DNA of 64,000 nt. Origin: Rhyzopertha dominica (lineage: Eukaryota > Arthropoda > Insecta > Coleoptera > Bostrichidae). The stretch is taken from NCBI GenBank assembly GCA_025024175.1, contig QCXZ01000003.1, positions 54,268,023 to 54,332,022 of the forward strand, in the 5' to 3' direction. Under the pieces are notes generated by a model that made no database searches, had not been told where the DNA came from, and saw only the letters and a program-made list of their open reading frames with translations. A program made the translations under genes and the position numbers. Positions 51,913-64,000 of the stretch are shown in pieces; the first letter of the stretch is position 1, and each line of letters begins with the position of its first letter.

Positions 51913-52136
51913 CAAAATAAAGAGTACCCATTGATCTTTACCAAACAGGTCGAATTCCCCCAAGATATTTCAGCTGAATATAAAATATAAATATATTATT
52001 TTATATATTTATTATATTTTATATTATTTTATGATGAATCCTTTGGGAAGTATCGGTCGTTATTTATGAAACTAGTAAAACGTATTCAGGGCGATTTCGA
52101 CCTTGGAGTAGGAATTACTACACTATTTTTTCTATT

Positions 52137-52173
52137 GCCAAGCTTTCGTATCTTTCTAATACATCATCAGGGC
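52137..52173 (-). ncRNA. hammerhead-like motif (family 4c, left arm)
   Basis: On the minus strand: GCC, CTGATGA, extra T, GTAT paired with ATAC, GAAAGCTT, GGC. Stem I is GCC/GGC. The stem II sequence differs from 4a and 4b but pairs perfectly. Confidence 0.5.
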
Positions 52174-52280
52174 TTAAGAAATTTGAGATTATATTTTTGA
52201 ACCGCAAAACTAATTTAACATGCGCTCAAATGATAAGTCCTTATGATAATGAATAGTGGAGTTTTTTGGAAGTTATTAAA

Positions 52281-52381
52281 TAATAATAAAACACTTGTTT
52301 AATCCTACTTCCAAACTTTTATTTTTGGCAAAGCCAAAAATAAAAGTTTGGAAGTAGGATTAAACAAGTGTTTTATTATTA
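52281..52381. repeat. perfect 49-bp-arm hairpin with 3-nt loop
   Basis: Bases 52281-52329 and 52333-52381 are exact reverse complements with AAA between them. No mismatch was found in 49 pairs, whereas the surrounding element arms are diverged. Either this formed very recently or it is an artefact of sequencing or assembly. Confidence 0.9.
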
Positions 52382-52489
52382 AGTCCTTATGATGTATTAA
52401 AAGATACTTAAGCTAGGCAATAGAAAAAAGAGTGTAATAATTTCTACTCCAAGGTCGAAATCCCTCTAAATACGTTTTACTATTTTATA

Positions 52490-55400
52490 TTATTTTATGT
52501 GCTTATATTTATATTATGCAATTTTAGTAATATTGGCCGTTAAAGAGCTATTAGTGAGAAAAAAAAGACAGTTTACACTAAGCATTGCCTACTAGCAAAA
52601 TTTTTAGCCGCACCCGCATTGATGGCTACCTTAGCAGAAATTATTCTACTATTCATTGTGAATATAAAAAGGCTAGATTGTGGTGAATTTATGTATTGAA
52701 AATATAAAGTTGGTTGCTATATTTATCTTGTAGTTATTGCACACGGACCGATAACAGAGCATCTAACGTTATCTAACAACTGANTTGCATAGTGCCACTG
52801 CTATACTTAGTCTAATGCACAATAATGAATTGCTTGTTGCCTGTAAAAATAGCCTAGTGATACTCCAAGTAAGCAAACTTATACATACACACATACAATG
52901 ATAAATTCGGAAAGATATCGTCTAAACCTAGGAATCTCCATATTATGTTTTACGCATCTATCGAAACAAATTAAATTCAGTTTAATTTGTTGTTGTTCTG
53001 GGAAAGTTTTTTTAATCATGATAAGCTAATTACGAACAATATTATTCAAATAAATGTACATGTTTATGTAAAGTTAGTCTATTAACCAGCCATTGTGAAG
53101 TTACGCATTTTAAACAATATACAACTTGCATATACAACAGCTTGAAATTTTAACGGTACTTTATATTTTAATTAACTGAACGAACTTGCAAGGCTTGACT
53201 GGAGAGGATTATTTTATCTAAAGCAAACTAGTAGTACCTGTTTTGCAGAAGTTCTAATAAGCAAACTGTAACACTTCTTCCCTAATACTTGAGATGGTCT
53301 AATGAAATGGAAAAAAATAAATGAAAGTGTAGCTGGAATTGTCATATCTGGTTCCTATAATGTGTTTTGGATTACTGTACACCAATATCAGGTTTGCCAA
53401 CAAGAATTTTTAAACTAAAAAGCTTGGAGCTATCCATTTTTCGTAAATATCTGTCATATAGAGTGAAAAATTTGGACCCACTTCACAATGATATAGAAGG
53501 GTTTGTTGTATTGGATAAATTACAGAAGGTTTCGATCAATGTGTAGCGCATGTTAAATTTACTTTGTAGTTCCTTTTGAGAAAACATTTTTATTTTAATT
53601 TCAATTCAATTCAATTTGGTGTTTTGATCTGTTTAATTTTTTAGTATCTGTACTAGGACCAAAGACCAATTTCGGCCAATGGCCCAGAAAAGTGACCAGA
53701 ACTTGTGCTGGTTGTCTCCGAGTTGCCAAAGTCCTAAATTTCGACTTTGGTCACGGCGAAGTAGTGGATAGTAGTAGAAGCGCGTCGAGAAATGTGTTAG
53801 CTGTTGCAGGCATTGAACGTTAATCAGTCTAGACTTTACCAGCTTGGTAATTTGAAAAAATAGGTGCACATTCATTTACATTAGTTGACTTTGACTTCCT
53901 CGGTATTTCTTATCTCTTCGAAATCCATATGAAACCGCTTCTTGATCTTGACTAACTGTGCAGTATGTATTAAATAATATAACATAACATGCTGATTAAA
54001 TAGAAGTGTTGATTTGTCGTGAGATGGTACATGCTCTTCCAAGGTTACTATTAGTTTGTAATAGCAAGTGCCATAACGGCAGTTCGTGCCTTACTTTTCT
54101 TTTATGTTTCACATTTACTTACCCGCATAAATAGATAAGTTTTTCAGTTTGCACCTTCTCATTATATTTCATTTTATACCGCATGAACGCATTTCGGCAA
54201 CTATGTACCAGAATGCCAGACTGCGCTTTGGCTTAGCGGGAATGTCNAATAAGCAAACTATTTTACGGTTTTCGGCTATGTAAAATTGCAAAAAGACATT
54301 TCGGATTTTTGCAACTGACTAACGGTCAAAACGCGATCGGGTCACTTTTTTACAGTTGGCCGGAATCGATCTGAAGTTTCTTATTTCGTTACTGTTGTAT
54401 TGAGATCTTTTTGGCGCTAATTTTGCATTTATAGCAGCTTCTCCTACATTACGTAATGGAAAATATAGTACCGGGCCATTTTGTTAGTGTCTTCAATTCC
54501 AGCGGCGTCCAGGCGTCGCCGACTTGAACAAATGTCCCGTAGACACGAACGTTTCCCCTTTCGTCCGCAATGCCGCGGAAACAAACCATCCGACGCAAAG
54601 GCCCCATAACCGTACATTATAACACAATAAATGGTATTTTTTAATACAATATCGGGTCCCCGACCTACCTAAGTGATAAATTCGCCTTCGGTTGACATTT
54701 ATTATCGGGCGCTCTTGCCCTGCCTTATCTGGTTCGATGGCTTTTCGGTATCTTAAGGGAATAAAACGGGATGCGCCATTTGGGGGGTCTGGATGTGTCG
54801 TTCGACTGGGTGGTATTGTCTTTGCATGCCTAATTTGAATTTTATAACAACCGGCGTCTTGTTACGGTCGACTTATGCACATGTCTGCCCGTTCTCTTAC
54901 GATCCAGTGTACGAAACATAAAACATTCGAGCGGCCCACTCGTAATAATGTGCAACGAGAAGGTGCAGGCTGTGCTCACAGACTGATTCGATTGCCGCAT
55001 TTATCCTACGCGAGTGCGCCGAAGTAGCCATGAATGCAGTTTGAGGACAGTTTTGTCATTGTGGATTAGTCGACATTTCTTTCCCGGAGAGTCGAAAATT
55101 CATTGCGATGTAGTATGTAGCGTGTTTCTGTCTTGGGACAAACATGAACGTAGGTTCAAAAAGCGTTTAATATTCAATGCAAATATCGAAATATCGTTAA
55201 ATGGTATGTTTAGCACGAATTAAGTTGATGTTACAACTATATAGATATCTATCTACCTACTGCTGTCAGGCATTTCTACGACATTTTGATGTTTTTACGT
55301 CTGGCTTCCGTTTTTATTAATTTTATTAGACACTTTTTTGTTATATTCTTACGGATGACGACATTTATTAATTCCGAGATCATGATATCTATTTACTCAT

Positions 55401-58400
55401 AGGGCGAAACTCTTACTGTGAATTACATGTACTGGAGTTAATGTTTGTGGTTATATTTATTTAAAATATATTATTTTAATGCTATCCTATCAGCGTTTAT
55501 GGTTCTCGAACAAAGGAGCCAAACAAAAAAGGTTAAGTTAAACTTAAAACATTCTTATAAAAAAATTTGGGTGGGCCGTACCATCGATACACCCACATTT
55601 TTAACGTGAACACGTCTAATACATTGTGCACCGCTATAGTGTAATCAACTTAAATGTTCTCATCTCATTGGTTCAATACTCTCAGGTTAGGATGGTTTAC
55701 ATCACACCGGTACAGGGTTTTCTCAAATGGATAATATCAGTAGGGAATACAATAACATAAAAAAAACGTATTATAATTACTCGTTGAGTAATTTTGCCAT
55801 TTGTATCCTTTATATCACAAAACGCGACGATATGTATTCGTAAATGGAATGTTTCTCACAAATAGTTCTAGTTTTGCNTAATACAAAGCTAGGATGTGCC
55901 TATAAGAATTTGTTTGTTTCTAGGATTCTTTGTTCCGGGATTGTCTGCTTCTTCAGCCCGTTAACCATATTCTGTTTCTATTTTTTTGCGAAACTGGGCC
56001 TTTGGAAACATACTTCTTGCCTAAATTCATAGATCTTCCTATTTTTGGTTTATCTAGTTCCAGAAGTGTATAGTGCGGTGGATTATACTTGTATTATTCA
56101 GTAACAAAAGGTTTTTTTTGTGGAGCCGTAATCATTTTATGCGAAGCCAATTAACCTTGCACATGTTTATGTTTCCAGTGATAAAAACTACTATGTGCGG
56201 CACTGGTTTTTGCAAACCAAAGACGTTATATGAAGTTTAAGATTCTGCTCGTGGTATTTTCTAGGTGTTGTTTTGGCGGCTGAGAGTCCAAGTAGAGTAG
56301 ATTTTTTCGTATATGAAATCTATCTCCAAGGAGAAATTTTGGTATAAAAAGATATGGCAACAATATTTAGGCCAGGGGTGTTATTTTTTAAATCTTGTTT
56401 ACGATAATGGGGAAAGAACCAATGTGCCCTGTGTTAAACTGCCTCGCCGAGTCAAGTAGAATTAGGAGATCGAGTACCCTGCCATGTCCATCATTCAACC
56501 CACTAATACTTATGTTTTCTTTTTTTTTAAACCCTACTTAATGATAAATGGAAAAATTAGTTCACAATAAAAAATTCTTGAAAATTTTTTGTATGTAGAC
56601 CGACCTAACTGGTACTATCGAAGATGTTAAAGAGAAATTGACTACTTTTAGGGCTTTTGTTGGTATGATATTCTTGTCGAGCATTGCAGCATTAATTCGT
56701 ATCCGGAAATTATTTTTTGTTCATTCTAACAATGTCCTGACTTGCTTTCGCCAAAATTAATACAACGCGCGACGTTGCTGGACTCAAAAAAAAATCCCGA
56801 AAGGGTTAATGCTCCTATGAGATTATAAGTGGCAGTTTTCTTTAACTCTATAAGAAATGGCAAATGCACTCAGCTATCAATCAATCTTTATAATTATTGA
56901 CCTTCCTATTTATCTTTTTTGTTGTGCTTTCGCATCTTGTGACTTTTGCTAGAACTTGATTTTCAGGTTCATTGTTTTCTGAAGACGATTTTGAGGAACA
57001 TAAAAAATGAGCATAGCGGTTGCTTTAGCCGTCATCAGAATCAGTTATTTGTACAGAAATTTGATGGCCCATCGCCACATTATATTCATCTTCCACTTCC
57101 ACATTCCACTTTTTGCTATCGGTGAAAAAAGGCCAGTTTGAGGTATTAGATACATAAAATTTACGTTCAACTGATTTATCTGGAAGGTAATATGAGAAAA
57201 ATTTTGGTTTCGCTCTTGAGCGTTCGAATTATTACAGTCCGGTTATATCAAGGAGATGAGGGTAAAATGTAATAATAATTGTAAGTTTGAAACAAAAAAC
57301 CTAGAGATATGCTCCACAATTGTCAAAAGCTTGTGTATTTTACTAACTCACCTTACTAAAAAAATCATGCAAAGTTTAGACTATCCTATACCTTTTGCAA
57401 GGGGCAGCCGTTTGGCCATATTGATTTGACTATTAGCCATATAAATAACGTTATATATTCGAAAACGAGATAACACATACAGTGTACTGCATACTTCAGA
57501 TTCTTTGAAACAAACTATTAACGATAGAATGCTGATAGCGGCGAATCATGAGCTCATTATATTACCCCGAAGAAACATTTTGAAGCGATGCCTATATGTA
57601 TTTGGAGCTGATGACTGAACTAATGTAAGGTTAGAAAATTGGAAAATTATGCAAAACAATAAAGACACAAAAATAATAAAGATTTCGGTTTCTAGGTCTA
57701 TTATCTTTCTCTTGTCCATTACATTCAGAAGAATTTATTAAATCGGTCTTTCTTTAAATATAGAAAAAACTTTTACTGGTCGCCCAAATTAAATATTTGT
57801 TGTTGTAACTAAACCATATATTTAGGAATTCTTTAAAATGAGCCAAACTTTATGTAGTTTATTTAAGGTATATACCTAAGGGAAATAAGCACCAAAACTG
57901 ACAACTTTAAATAAAATATATTTATATCATAGGTATGTAGTATTTGCAGGAGTAAGACGCCAACGTAGTAACTAGTAATTCAACCTCTTCACATCCGGCG
58001 CATCCGCATAAAAGTATATTAACGCTCAACAATTATGTCAGTTAACAGTTGGAGGATGTCTGCATTACACAACACCTAAACGTTTTACCCCAGCCGTAAA
58101 AAACATTGTTTAGTTTAAACCGGAGCGTCGGACTGGCCATAACGCGTTCAGTAAACATCCTGTAATTTTAACGCGACCCATTGATTCTAAATAGACGATC
58201 AGCATGTGTTAATAGTGTACTAATTCCCAGTTATAAAACGGTGGGTACTCGGAATTTCATTTTTAATTCCTAGCCGGCTGCGACGTGTCGAACAAGGGCC
58301 GTCTTTCATGAGGCGATCCGAATGAGATTAAAGGCAATCAGTGTACCGTATAACATCCTTATTAATTAAACGAATTTAACATCCGCGGATGTAGGCTCTT

Positions 58401-61400
58401 GTAAACCTGCATGTTTCAAATTAAAAAACACATGCGGCGAACCGAGCTCGTCTGCTGACGCGCGCCATTTGAAAACAAAAAAGCATCATGTATCAGTGGC
58501 GTCCGTGAGCCAGTAGCTTTAGTTCTATAAGCAGAGCTCGACAAGCTACTTTCACAAAAACAAAATAAAAGCGATAGACTGTATTTTACAGTACGCGCAT
58601 AAAGTTTTCCTCCTCATGTTAACTTTTGAGCACGTTAAGTATAAAATGCGGCAGAGGTCGCTGAAAAATGACTTCCTTTTAGAGGTAATATGTTTTTCTC
58701 GAGATCTAACATACTATCACGGTCGCTACTAAACTTGAAAAGTTTTAAATAACAGCGAATCGTGTTACACTTCATCTGCAAATCATATTTGTTACTTACA
58801 CGTCGATTTAGAGAATTGAAATCGGGCAATTTATTCTGAAGTAATGAAGCTTTTAAAATTCGGGTAAGATTACTAAAAATTGACCACCCTTTTGTAATTA
58901 ATATGTTTTTCTTAAAATACAAGTTGTCACCAAGTAATGAAAGCAATTTGCATTATCTAGAAAATTGCCATTTGTAAATTGAAATCCGACAATCCGTGAT
59001 AAAGTTATGAGACTTCCAAGTATGACACTGAAGCGTTTTTTTTTAATTGAAACCCTGGGAGGGTGGTGAGTCCAGTGTTTTGAGACGGAGACACCCATTT
59101 CAGTTTGAAGGTGGCTGTCAAAGTTTAACACCATCCCACTTGCTGTTTAAAAATTTCGACTTTGTAGGAATTGTAGTGCCACCATTCTTCAAGGATTTTA
59201 CCTGCATTTTGTCCGAACCGTATAACATGGGGTGGGGTAGTCAGACACCTACTGTATGCTTTGATTGGTTTCCATAATAAAACAAAAGTTTTGGGCACAG
59301 AACAATACTTTTGTAAAGTATAATAGAGAAAGCTGTACAAACTGCTCGAATTATGATAATATTAGTCGGGATTTTAAAAGTTATCACATTGGTGGTTTTT
59401 TGAAGGTAATAAAATATTGCTTGCAGCTATAATCCTACATTTATGTAGGAGCGCTTTCTTAGGCATATGAATAAAACCGCTGTAAATATTTTATCATTTT
59501 TTTAAATTATTTTTAAAGGAGCCCGATTCTAAACAAGAAATGACTTAAAGCTGAAAATCTTAGAGCTTAGAAAATTAATAATGAAAATATGGATTCACTG
59601 CGCCAGAATACGTCCAATTCCAATAGAGATAATCCATTTAGTTGCACTGGTTATATATCTCATTTTGCGATTCTAGTTATCTTAAAGTGTAATTTTGTAT
59701 TCACGAATATTCCAGATATCAAGCGGTCAACGTTTAGAAGATTGGCAACTACGCCTTGCAATCAAATCATACTGTAACACTTGACGTTAAATTGCGACGT
59801 TGTCAATATGTTGGACGCTGTTGGCTTCTGGCTCCTCGCTTGCTGATGGTCTAGTTCTATCTCCAGTGACCTGTCAAATGCGTTTTTGTTCTGACGTCAA
59901 AATTTCTGATACCCATAAAGCAGACAGCTTTTTGATACCTCTGCCTTCGTGTAAAAAATGTCATGTGCCATAACTACGAGTTAAAGTCATTCATCTATCT
60001 TGCAGGGCACAGGGCTGTACCACGGAAGACATTGGCACCTTGCTTTTGGCAAAACATGCTTAAAACTTACGCCAAATCATTAACACCGAACGATGGTATT
60101 TTGCTCAGAGAACTTAGCGTATGACATATTAGAAGGCTGAGCTTCAAAAACATGATAGTCGACGTTTTGATACACCTGGACAGTAGGCAGTAGGATGGGC
60201 AAGTAGTAAGCAAATGTTCTGGCTGCCCCATCATATTGATAATGTAATTTCTTTTTAACCCCAACAAAAAATAGAAAACTTGCTCAGTGTAACAGTGTAT
60301 AGTAATTTTTCATTGCACACATTATAAATACGACATTAAACAGTATGAATTTTGGAAAAGCCTAAAAGAAGCGACGCCACTGAAGCCAAATAACAACTTT
60401 TTTATTTGATGACCGACACTGCATTCATTCACGAGCAGCTATGCCTCTGTGTCACTATCTTTGGAACTGGAATTACTCATTGGTGGTCTTTTTCGCTTAC
60501 GTGCAAATTTTGCAAAGTACACACAATGGCATTCATTTCCATTCTAAATCCCTGTGCTTGTCATTAGTCAAATTATTCGAGATGCTCAGCAGTGATAAGT
60601 CGGCAACAATACGTCGATATTAGCGTTGGATGGTTCGTTTGCACTCCCAGCATGATTAATTAGGAATACAAAAGTGGGTGGCGTGTTCGTAAAGCCTTTC
60701 ATACTGCGAAGTTCCTACCTGCCCATTATGTGGAAACCAAACTGAAGCACGGCTCATTTATGCTTAGACAATGGAACACGACGTTTTGCAGCTTCGACCG
60801 CTTTAGGAAGGGGTTGTTCACCCAATAAATTAATTCACTCGACCATTCTCCAGAAATCTGCGATCCAAACTAATTTTGCAAATGCTGGCAGGCAGTCGAA
60901 TTCGTAAAGGCTCCCGCACAGTATCACTAAAATAACTTTGAAGCTTGGAATAATTGACACAAAAGGGAACTGGTGGCACTGAGGAATCTCACTTAATCAA
61001 GCGTAATTAGATGTCTATCGCGACCGTGAATTGGGGGGAAATATAGTGTAAATCAACAAAGGAGCAACATAAAGGTAGTTACAGCTGATTTCATGAGCAC
61101 GATGCAACCAATCGTTACTTTTCAGCTATAATAGTAGGCACCTATTATTTTATACCTGGATTACAAAAAAAAAACTCTTTGAAGTTGCCCCTGGAAGGCA
61201 AATATATAAACAACGCGGTATAATTAAGTCTTACATTATTTCAACGCTTGCATTAGTGATTTTTCAGTCTTTAATTTTTATGATCATATAAACTTTTTCT
61301 ACTAGAAAAAGTGCCCTTTCTACTATCCTAAGAAACACTATGATTCGAGTTACATAAACTTTTGTTTATCTATATAGATAATAATAAGCTGTCTGGAAAT

Positions 61401-62309
61401 TGGTTAGAATTAGAAGACTCCAAGTTATGGCAGCTAGGGCTTCCTAGCTTACAATAGCATCAATATTCTATTTTAACAATATTGTTTTATCTCATTATTA
61501 TTACTTGTTATTATTATTAACGTCTAATAAATTATGATTTGTAAATAATCTCAGACGCCGAAACATTATGGAATTATCTTCTTAAATTAATCACGGAAAA
61601 AGAAAAGCAGAACCATAAGGCATTTAATTGTTGTTATGCATTTTATGACAATTTTGTAGATACGTCGATCTTCTCCTCTTTTATATACCTATTTTGAATA
61701 CGAAAAAGCACTTAAACCACAAGTCACCACTAGCGTACGATTTACAAATAACTACTTTTTTAATAAATAATAGTCAACCACAAATAACAATTCTAAATTC
61801 TCAATGTCATATTTTATATATACCATATTAGTTACATTATATAGAAGTGGAACTATCGATACATATTTAAACTTTACCTCTGCTGTTGTCATAAAACAGT
61901 GTTCTGTTTAAATTAAGTAAGTTATTAGTGTGTAAAACTTGTGATTGTTTAGTCGTAATTTTTTAACCTGTTGTACCTCAGTTCTTAGCAAGTACTGAGC
62001 AAAACTTTAATCAATTATTTTTACATTGTAAGTAAGATTTGAGTAAAAAAGCGAAAGAAGTGTTGAAAGTTAAAGGGAGTTACCCGTCTCGAACTTTTAA
62101 AAAAATCAGTTATTAGAAAAACCATAAGGTTTAAATAAGGTAAAAGATTTTATTTCGATCGTATTAACTGTAGTACATATATGAAAATGTTAGACAGGAT
62201 GTTACATTAAAATAAAATTTTGTTATATTTCATGTTTCAATACACTCCTGTATAGAAATATAATTTTTAAATGCCCTGCAGATAGGACCATATCTTTCCC
62301 ATGAGTAAA
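52490..62309. other. unique non-coding sequence
   Basis: No gene could be supported over nearly 10 kb. GC-richer, repeat-free islands stand out at about 54200-55020 and 58000-58560. Both contain TTTATTA-type homeobox-like sites and could be conserved regulatory elements. A small hairpin (TCCTACATTTATGTAGGA) is near 59432. N bases occur at 52783, 54247 and 55878. Confidence 0.4.
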
Positions 62310-62353
62310 ACCGTTGTCTGAATAATATTATTCAGTATTATTCAGACAACGGT
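62310..62353. repeat. 18-bp-arm hairpin
   Basis: 62310-62327 and 62336-62353 are exact inverted copies (ACCGTTGTCTGAATAATA) with an 8-nt loop. No U-run follows and it is not linked to a gene. It may be a foldback scar. Confidence 0.7.
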
Positions 62354-64000
62354 AAAACTTAAGAAAATAAGTAGTTTAGCCAAGACTTTTCATGTCGTTT
62401 ACCGTGAATAATTATCACTAAGTGCGGTATACCTATACTCTGCAGTGTTGTTTATTATTATAAGTTCATGCTATTCCTTAAACTTAAAAGTTATTATATT
62501 AGCGGTAAAAATGTACAGGATAATATTTATATGAAGGTGTTTAACATTAAGTATTTATCTTATACTACCCATGTCAAAATTGTAACATTGGTGAACCGTA
62601 GGTTGTTATTTGTTCAGTCATTTTTATATACTGCTTGTGTCCAGCATCAAGTTTTCCAACGATAGCTGTAAATAAAATTGCGGATGTAGGGACCGCATCA
62701 TAAAATACTTCATATGCAGTTTTATTAGTGGTTTATAACAGGTAGAAAGCGTATTTCTTTCGTTGTTTGTATAATTCTATAATTATTGTCAATTATTACG
62801 AAAAAATACAAACATGCACAAAAAATTTATTATGGGAAAATAATATTTGTTGTTTACAAACGAAGCAACTGGGTAAGTGACTTATCAGACAAAGAACACC
62901 TATATTTGGACTAAAGGTTAATTTCATGTAGAAAAATTTGATTTCTAAAATGTACCTAGTTATCCCATACTATAAAGCCTAAGTTTCGCAAGTCGGGATA
63001 ACTGGAGAGTGACTTACAAGAGTCCAGTGGTATTTTTTTATTCTGTAGTAAAAAAGATCTGACTGGTTTTAGAATTGTTCTGCAATTGTATCAATAGGTA
63101 TATTTTATGTAAGTCAAACAAGAAACTTTCTTATAAAATCCTTCATTCTTTCTAAGCGCCCTTTACAGCTTGGGAAAATGAAATATCATGTTTTTCTTGT
63201 GAAAACTTGAGCTAAAAGCTATTCAAGGCTAAAACATAAATCGTAACTTACGCCTAAGCCATGCCTTAGAAACTGCATAATCAGGAAATTGCTGAACTTT
63301 CGATATAGGTATTGGACTTTTATTGTCTCAAAATGTAGGTATATAAATGATCATTTTGTTTGGGCGGTGCTGATTTCTCTGACATTCGTCTTTTATCGTC
63401 AAGACAACTAAACACACTTCTGTACGTCTCTTCTTCAGTGCAACACTGCGGATCTGCCGGCTGTCATTCATAATAAAATATAGCCATTGATGTTAATATT
63501 TATCGCACACAAGATGCATTACATGCAAACAAGTTCAGCGATAACAAACAACTACAACATAATTCAACATGAACAGATAGCGAGCAAAAGCGGCCCATGC
63601 AATGGGTTGATAATCGCGCCGCCGAGCAAGAAGAAGAGAGCAAGGCCCTCGACCACTAAATCCTAATTCACCGCCTCCTGTTATGTTGCACGGTAATTAA
63701 AACGTAGCGCTGGGAGCTAGGCGGGTACCAAATTACAAAACAGGAGCCCCGTACACGCCGAGGAATAACACAATCGAAACTACGACGGCCGGGCAATTTT
63801 CCTAGACCGTAAACTTTTATGAGCGGATTCGGAAGAGTGAAGCCCAAAACCGAAAGTCGTTCGAGACAGTCTGCCCCATCCAGACTGTTAGAGAACAAAA
63901 AAATCAGATGTCTAGGATGCGGAAAAAGCCTGTGGAGAATATTGCCTGCTTATTCATCTCGTTCCTTTTTCGTTCAACTGTCGACAGAAAGAATTTAAAC
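62354..64000. other. unique non-coding sequence to window end
   Basis: Short frames only. From about 63550 the sequence becomes GC-richer and less repetitive, which could mark the approach to an exon or promoter beyond the window. No splice sites or coding match could be assigned. Confidence 0.35.

Larger units (their letters stand above)
51582..51975. mobile_element. foldback element, family 4b
   Basis: Arms of about 115 bp at 51582-51696 and 51860-51975 are inverted, starting AGCTGAAATATCTTGGGGG, with a spacer of about 163 bases. Arms match closely with a few small indels. No coding capacity. Both arms carry the hammerhead-like core with identical stems, pointing outward. The clear target duplication expected by analogy with family 1 was not found in the AT-rich flanks. 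Confidence 0.7.
52074..52481. mobile_element. foldback element, family 4c
   Basis: Outer arms at 52074-52176 and 52381-52481 are inverted copies (AGTAAAACGTATT outermost) with many substitutions. The centre is a separate perfect hairpin (52281-52381). TATTTTATATTATTTTATG occurs on both sides, at about 52017-52035 and 52483-52501, and may be a duplicated flank. The left arm has an intact hammerhead-like core; the right arm copy has decayed. Confidence 0.65.

Noticed and set aside
1..64000. CRISPR arrays, bacterial operons, rRNA genes
   Set aside because: No regularly spaced repeats, no bacterial gene organisation and no rRNA-like sequence were seen; the content is eukaryotic.

Overview
The window looks like AT-rich, gene-poor arthropod (most likely insect) nuclear DNA. 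The main reasons are a Ty3/gypsy-class element with a baculovirus-F-like envelope gene (an errantivirus, a group known mainly from insects), degraded hAT and LINE elements, AAT microsatellites, and no long open host gene. I cannot name the species. No host protein-coding gene could be supported. The one open frame that stands out, at 7749-8297, is unrecognised.

Layout. 1-16.2 kb is single-copy sequence. It holds a terminal-inverted-repeat MITE (5.7-6.1 kb), an unexplained 182-codon ORF (7.7-8.3 kb), a hAT transposase fossil (8.5-9.6 kb, minus), two foldback elements each flanked by a 13-bp direct repeat (10.37-10.59 and 12.49-12.71 kb), and a LINE reverse-transcriptase fossil (12.8-13.8 kb, minus). 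16.22-26.84 kb (copy A) is repeated almost base for base at 33.03-43.59 kb (copy B). Between them lie a 100-N gap (26841-26940) and a 5'-truncated, frame-broken errantivirus ending in a 3' LTR at about 33.03 kb. Copy A stops exactly at the gap, and copy B starts exactly at the LTR. At the equivalent point copy A shows an intact TATATA site joined to the unique left flank. The simplest reading is that two overlapping contigs or haplotypes, one with and one without the retroelement, were laid end to end. The real locus is then probably 10-11 kb shorter than shown. 43.6-64 kb is again single-copy. Between 47.6 and 52.5 kb it is dense in inverted-arm elements, including a perfect 49-bp-arm hairpin.

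Most unusual signal. At least five different inverted-arm repeat families in this window share one small RNA-like pattern: CTGANGA, one extra nucleotide, a short self-complementary stem-loop, then GAAACGTC or GAAAGCTT. This matches the catalytic core order of a hammerhead ribozyme with a minimal 2-bp stem III. In several families the three bases before CTGANGA pair with the three bases after the predicted cleavage site (GCC/GGC, GTC/GAC, CTT/AAG, CCT/AGG), and the stem II sequences differ while staying paired. Hammerhead motifs are known from Penelope-like elements and retrozymes. These short foldback copies with 11-13 bp target duplications look like non-autonomous relatives. Activity is an inference and untested.

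The rest is intergenic or intronic sequence with a few GC-richer islands that could be conserved regulatory DNA. That can only be judged by comparison with other genomes.
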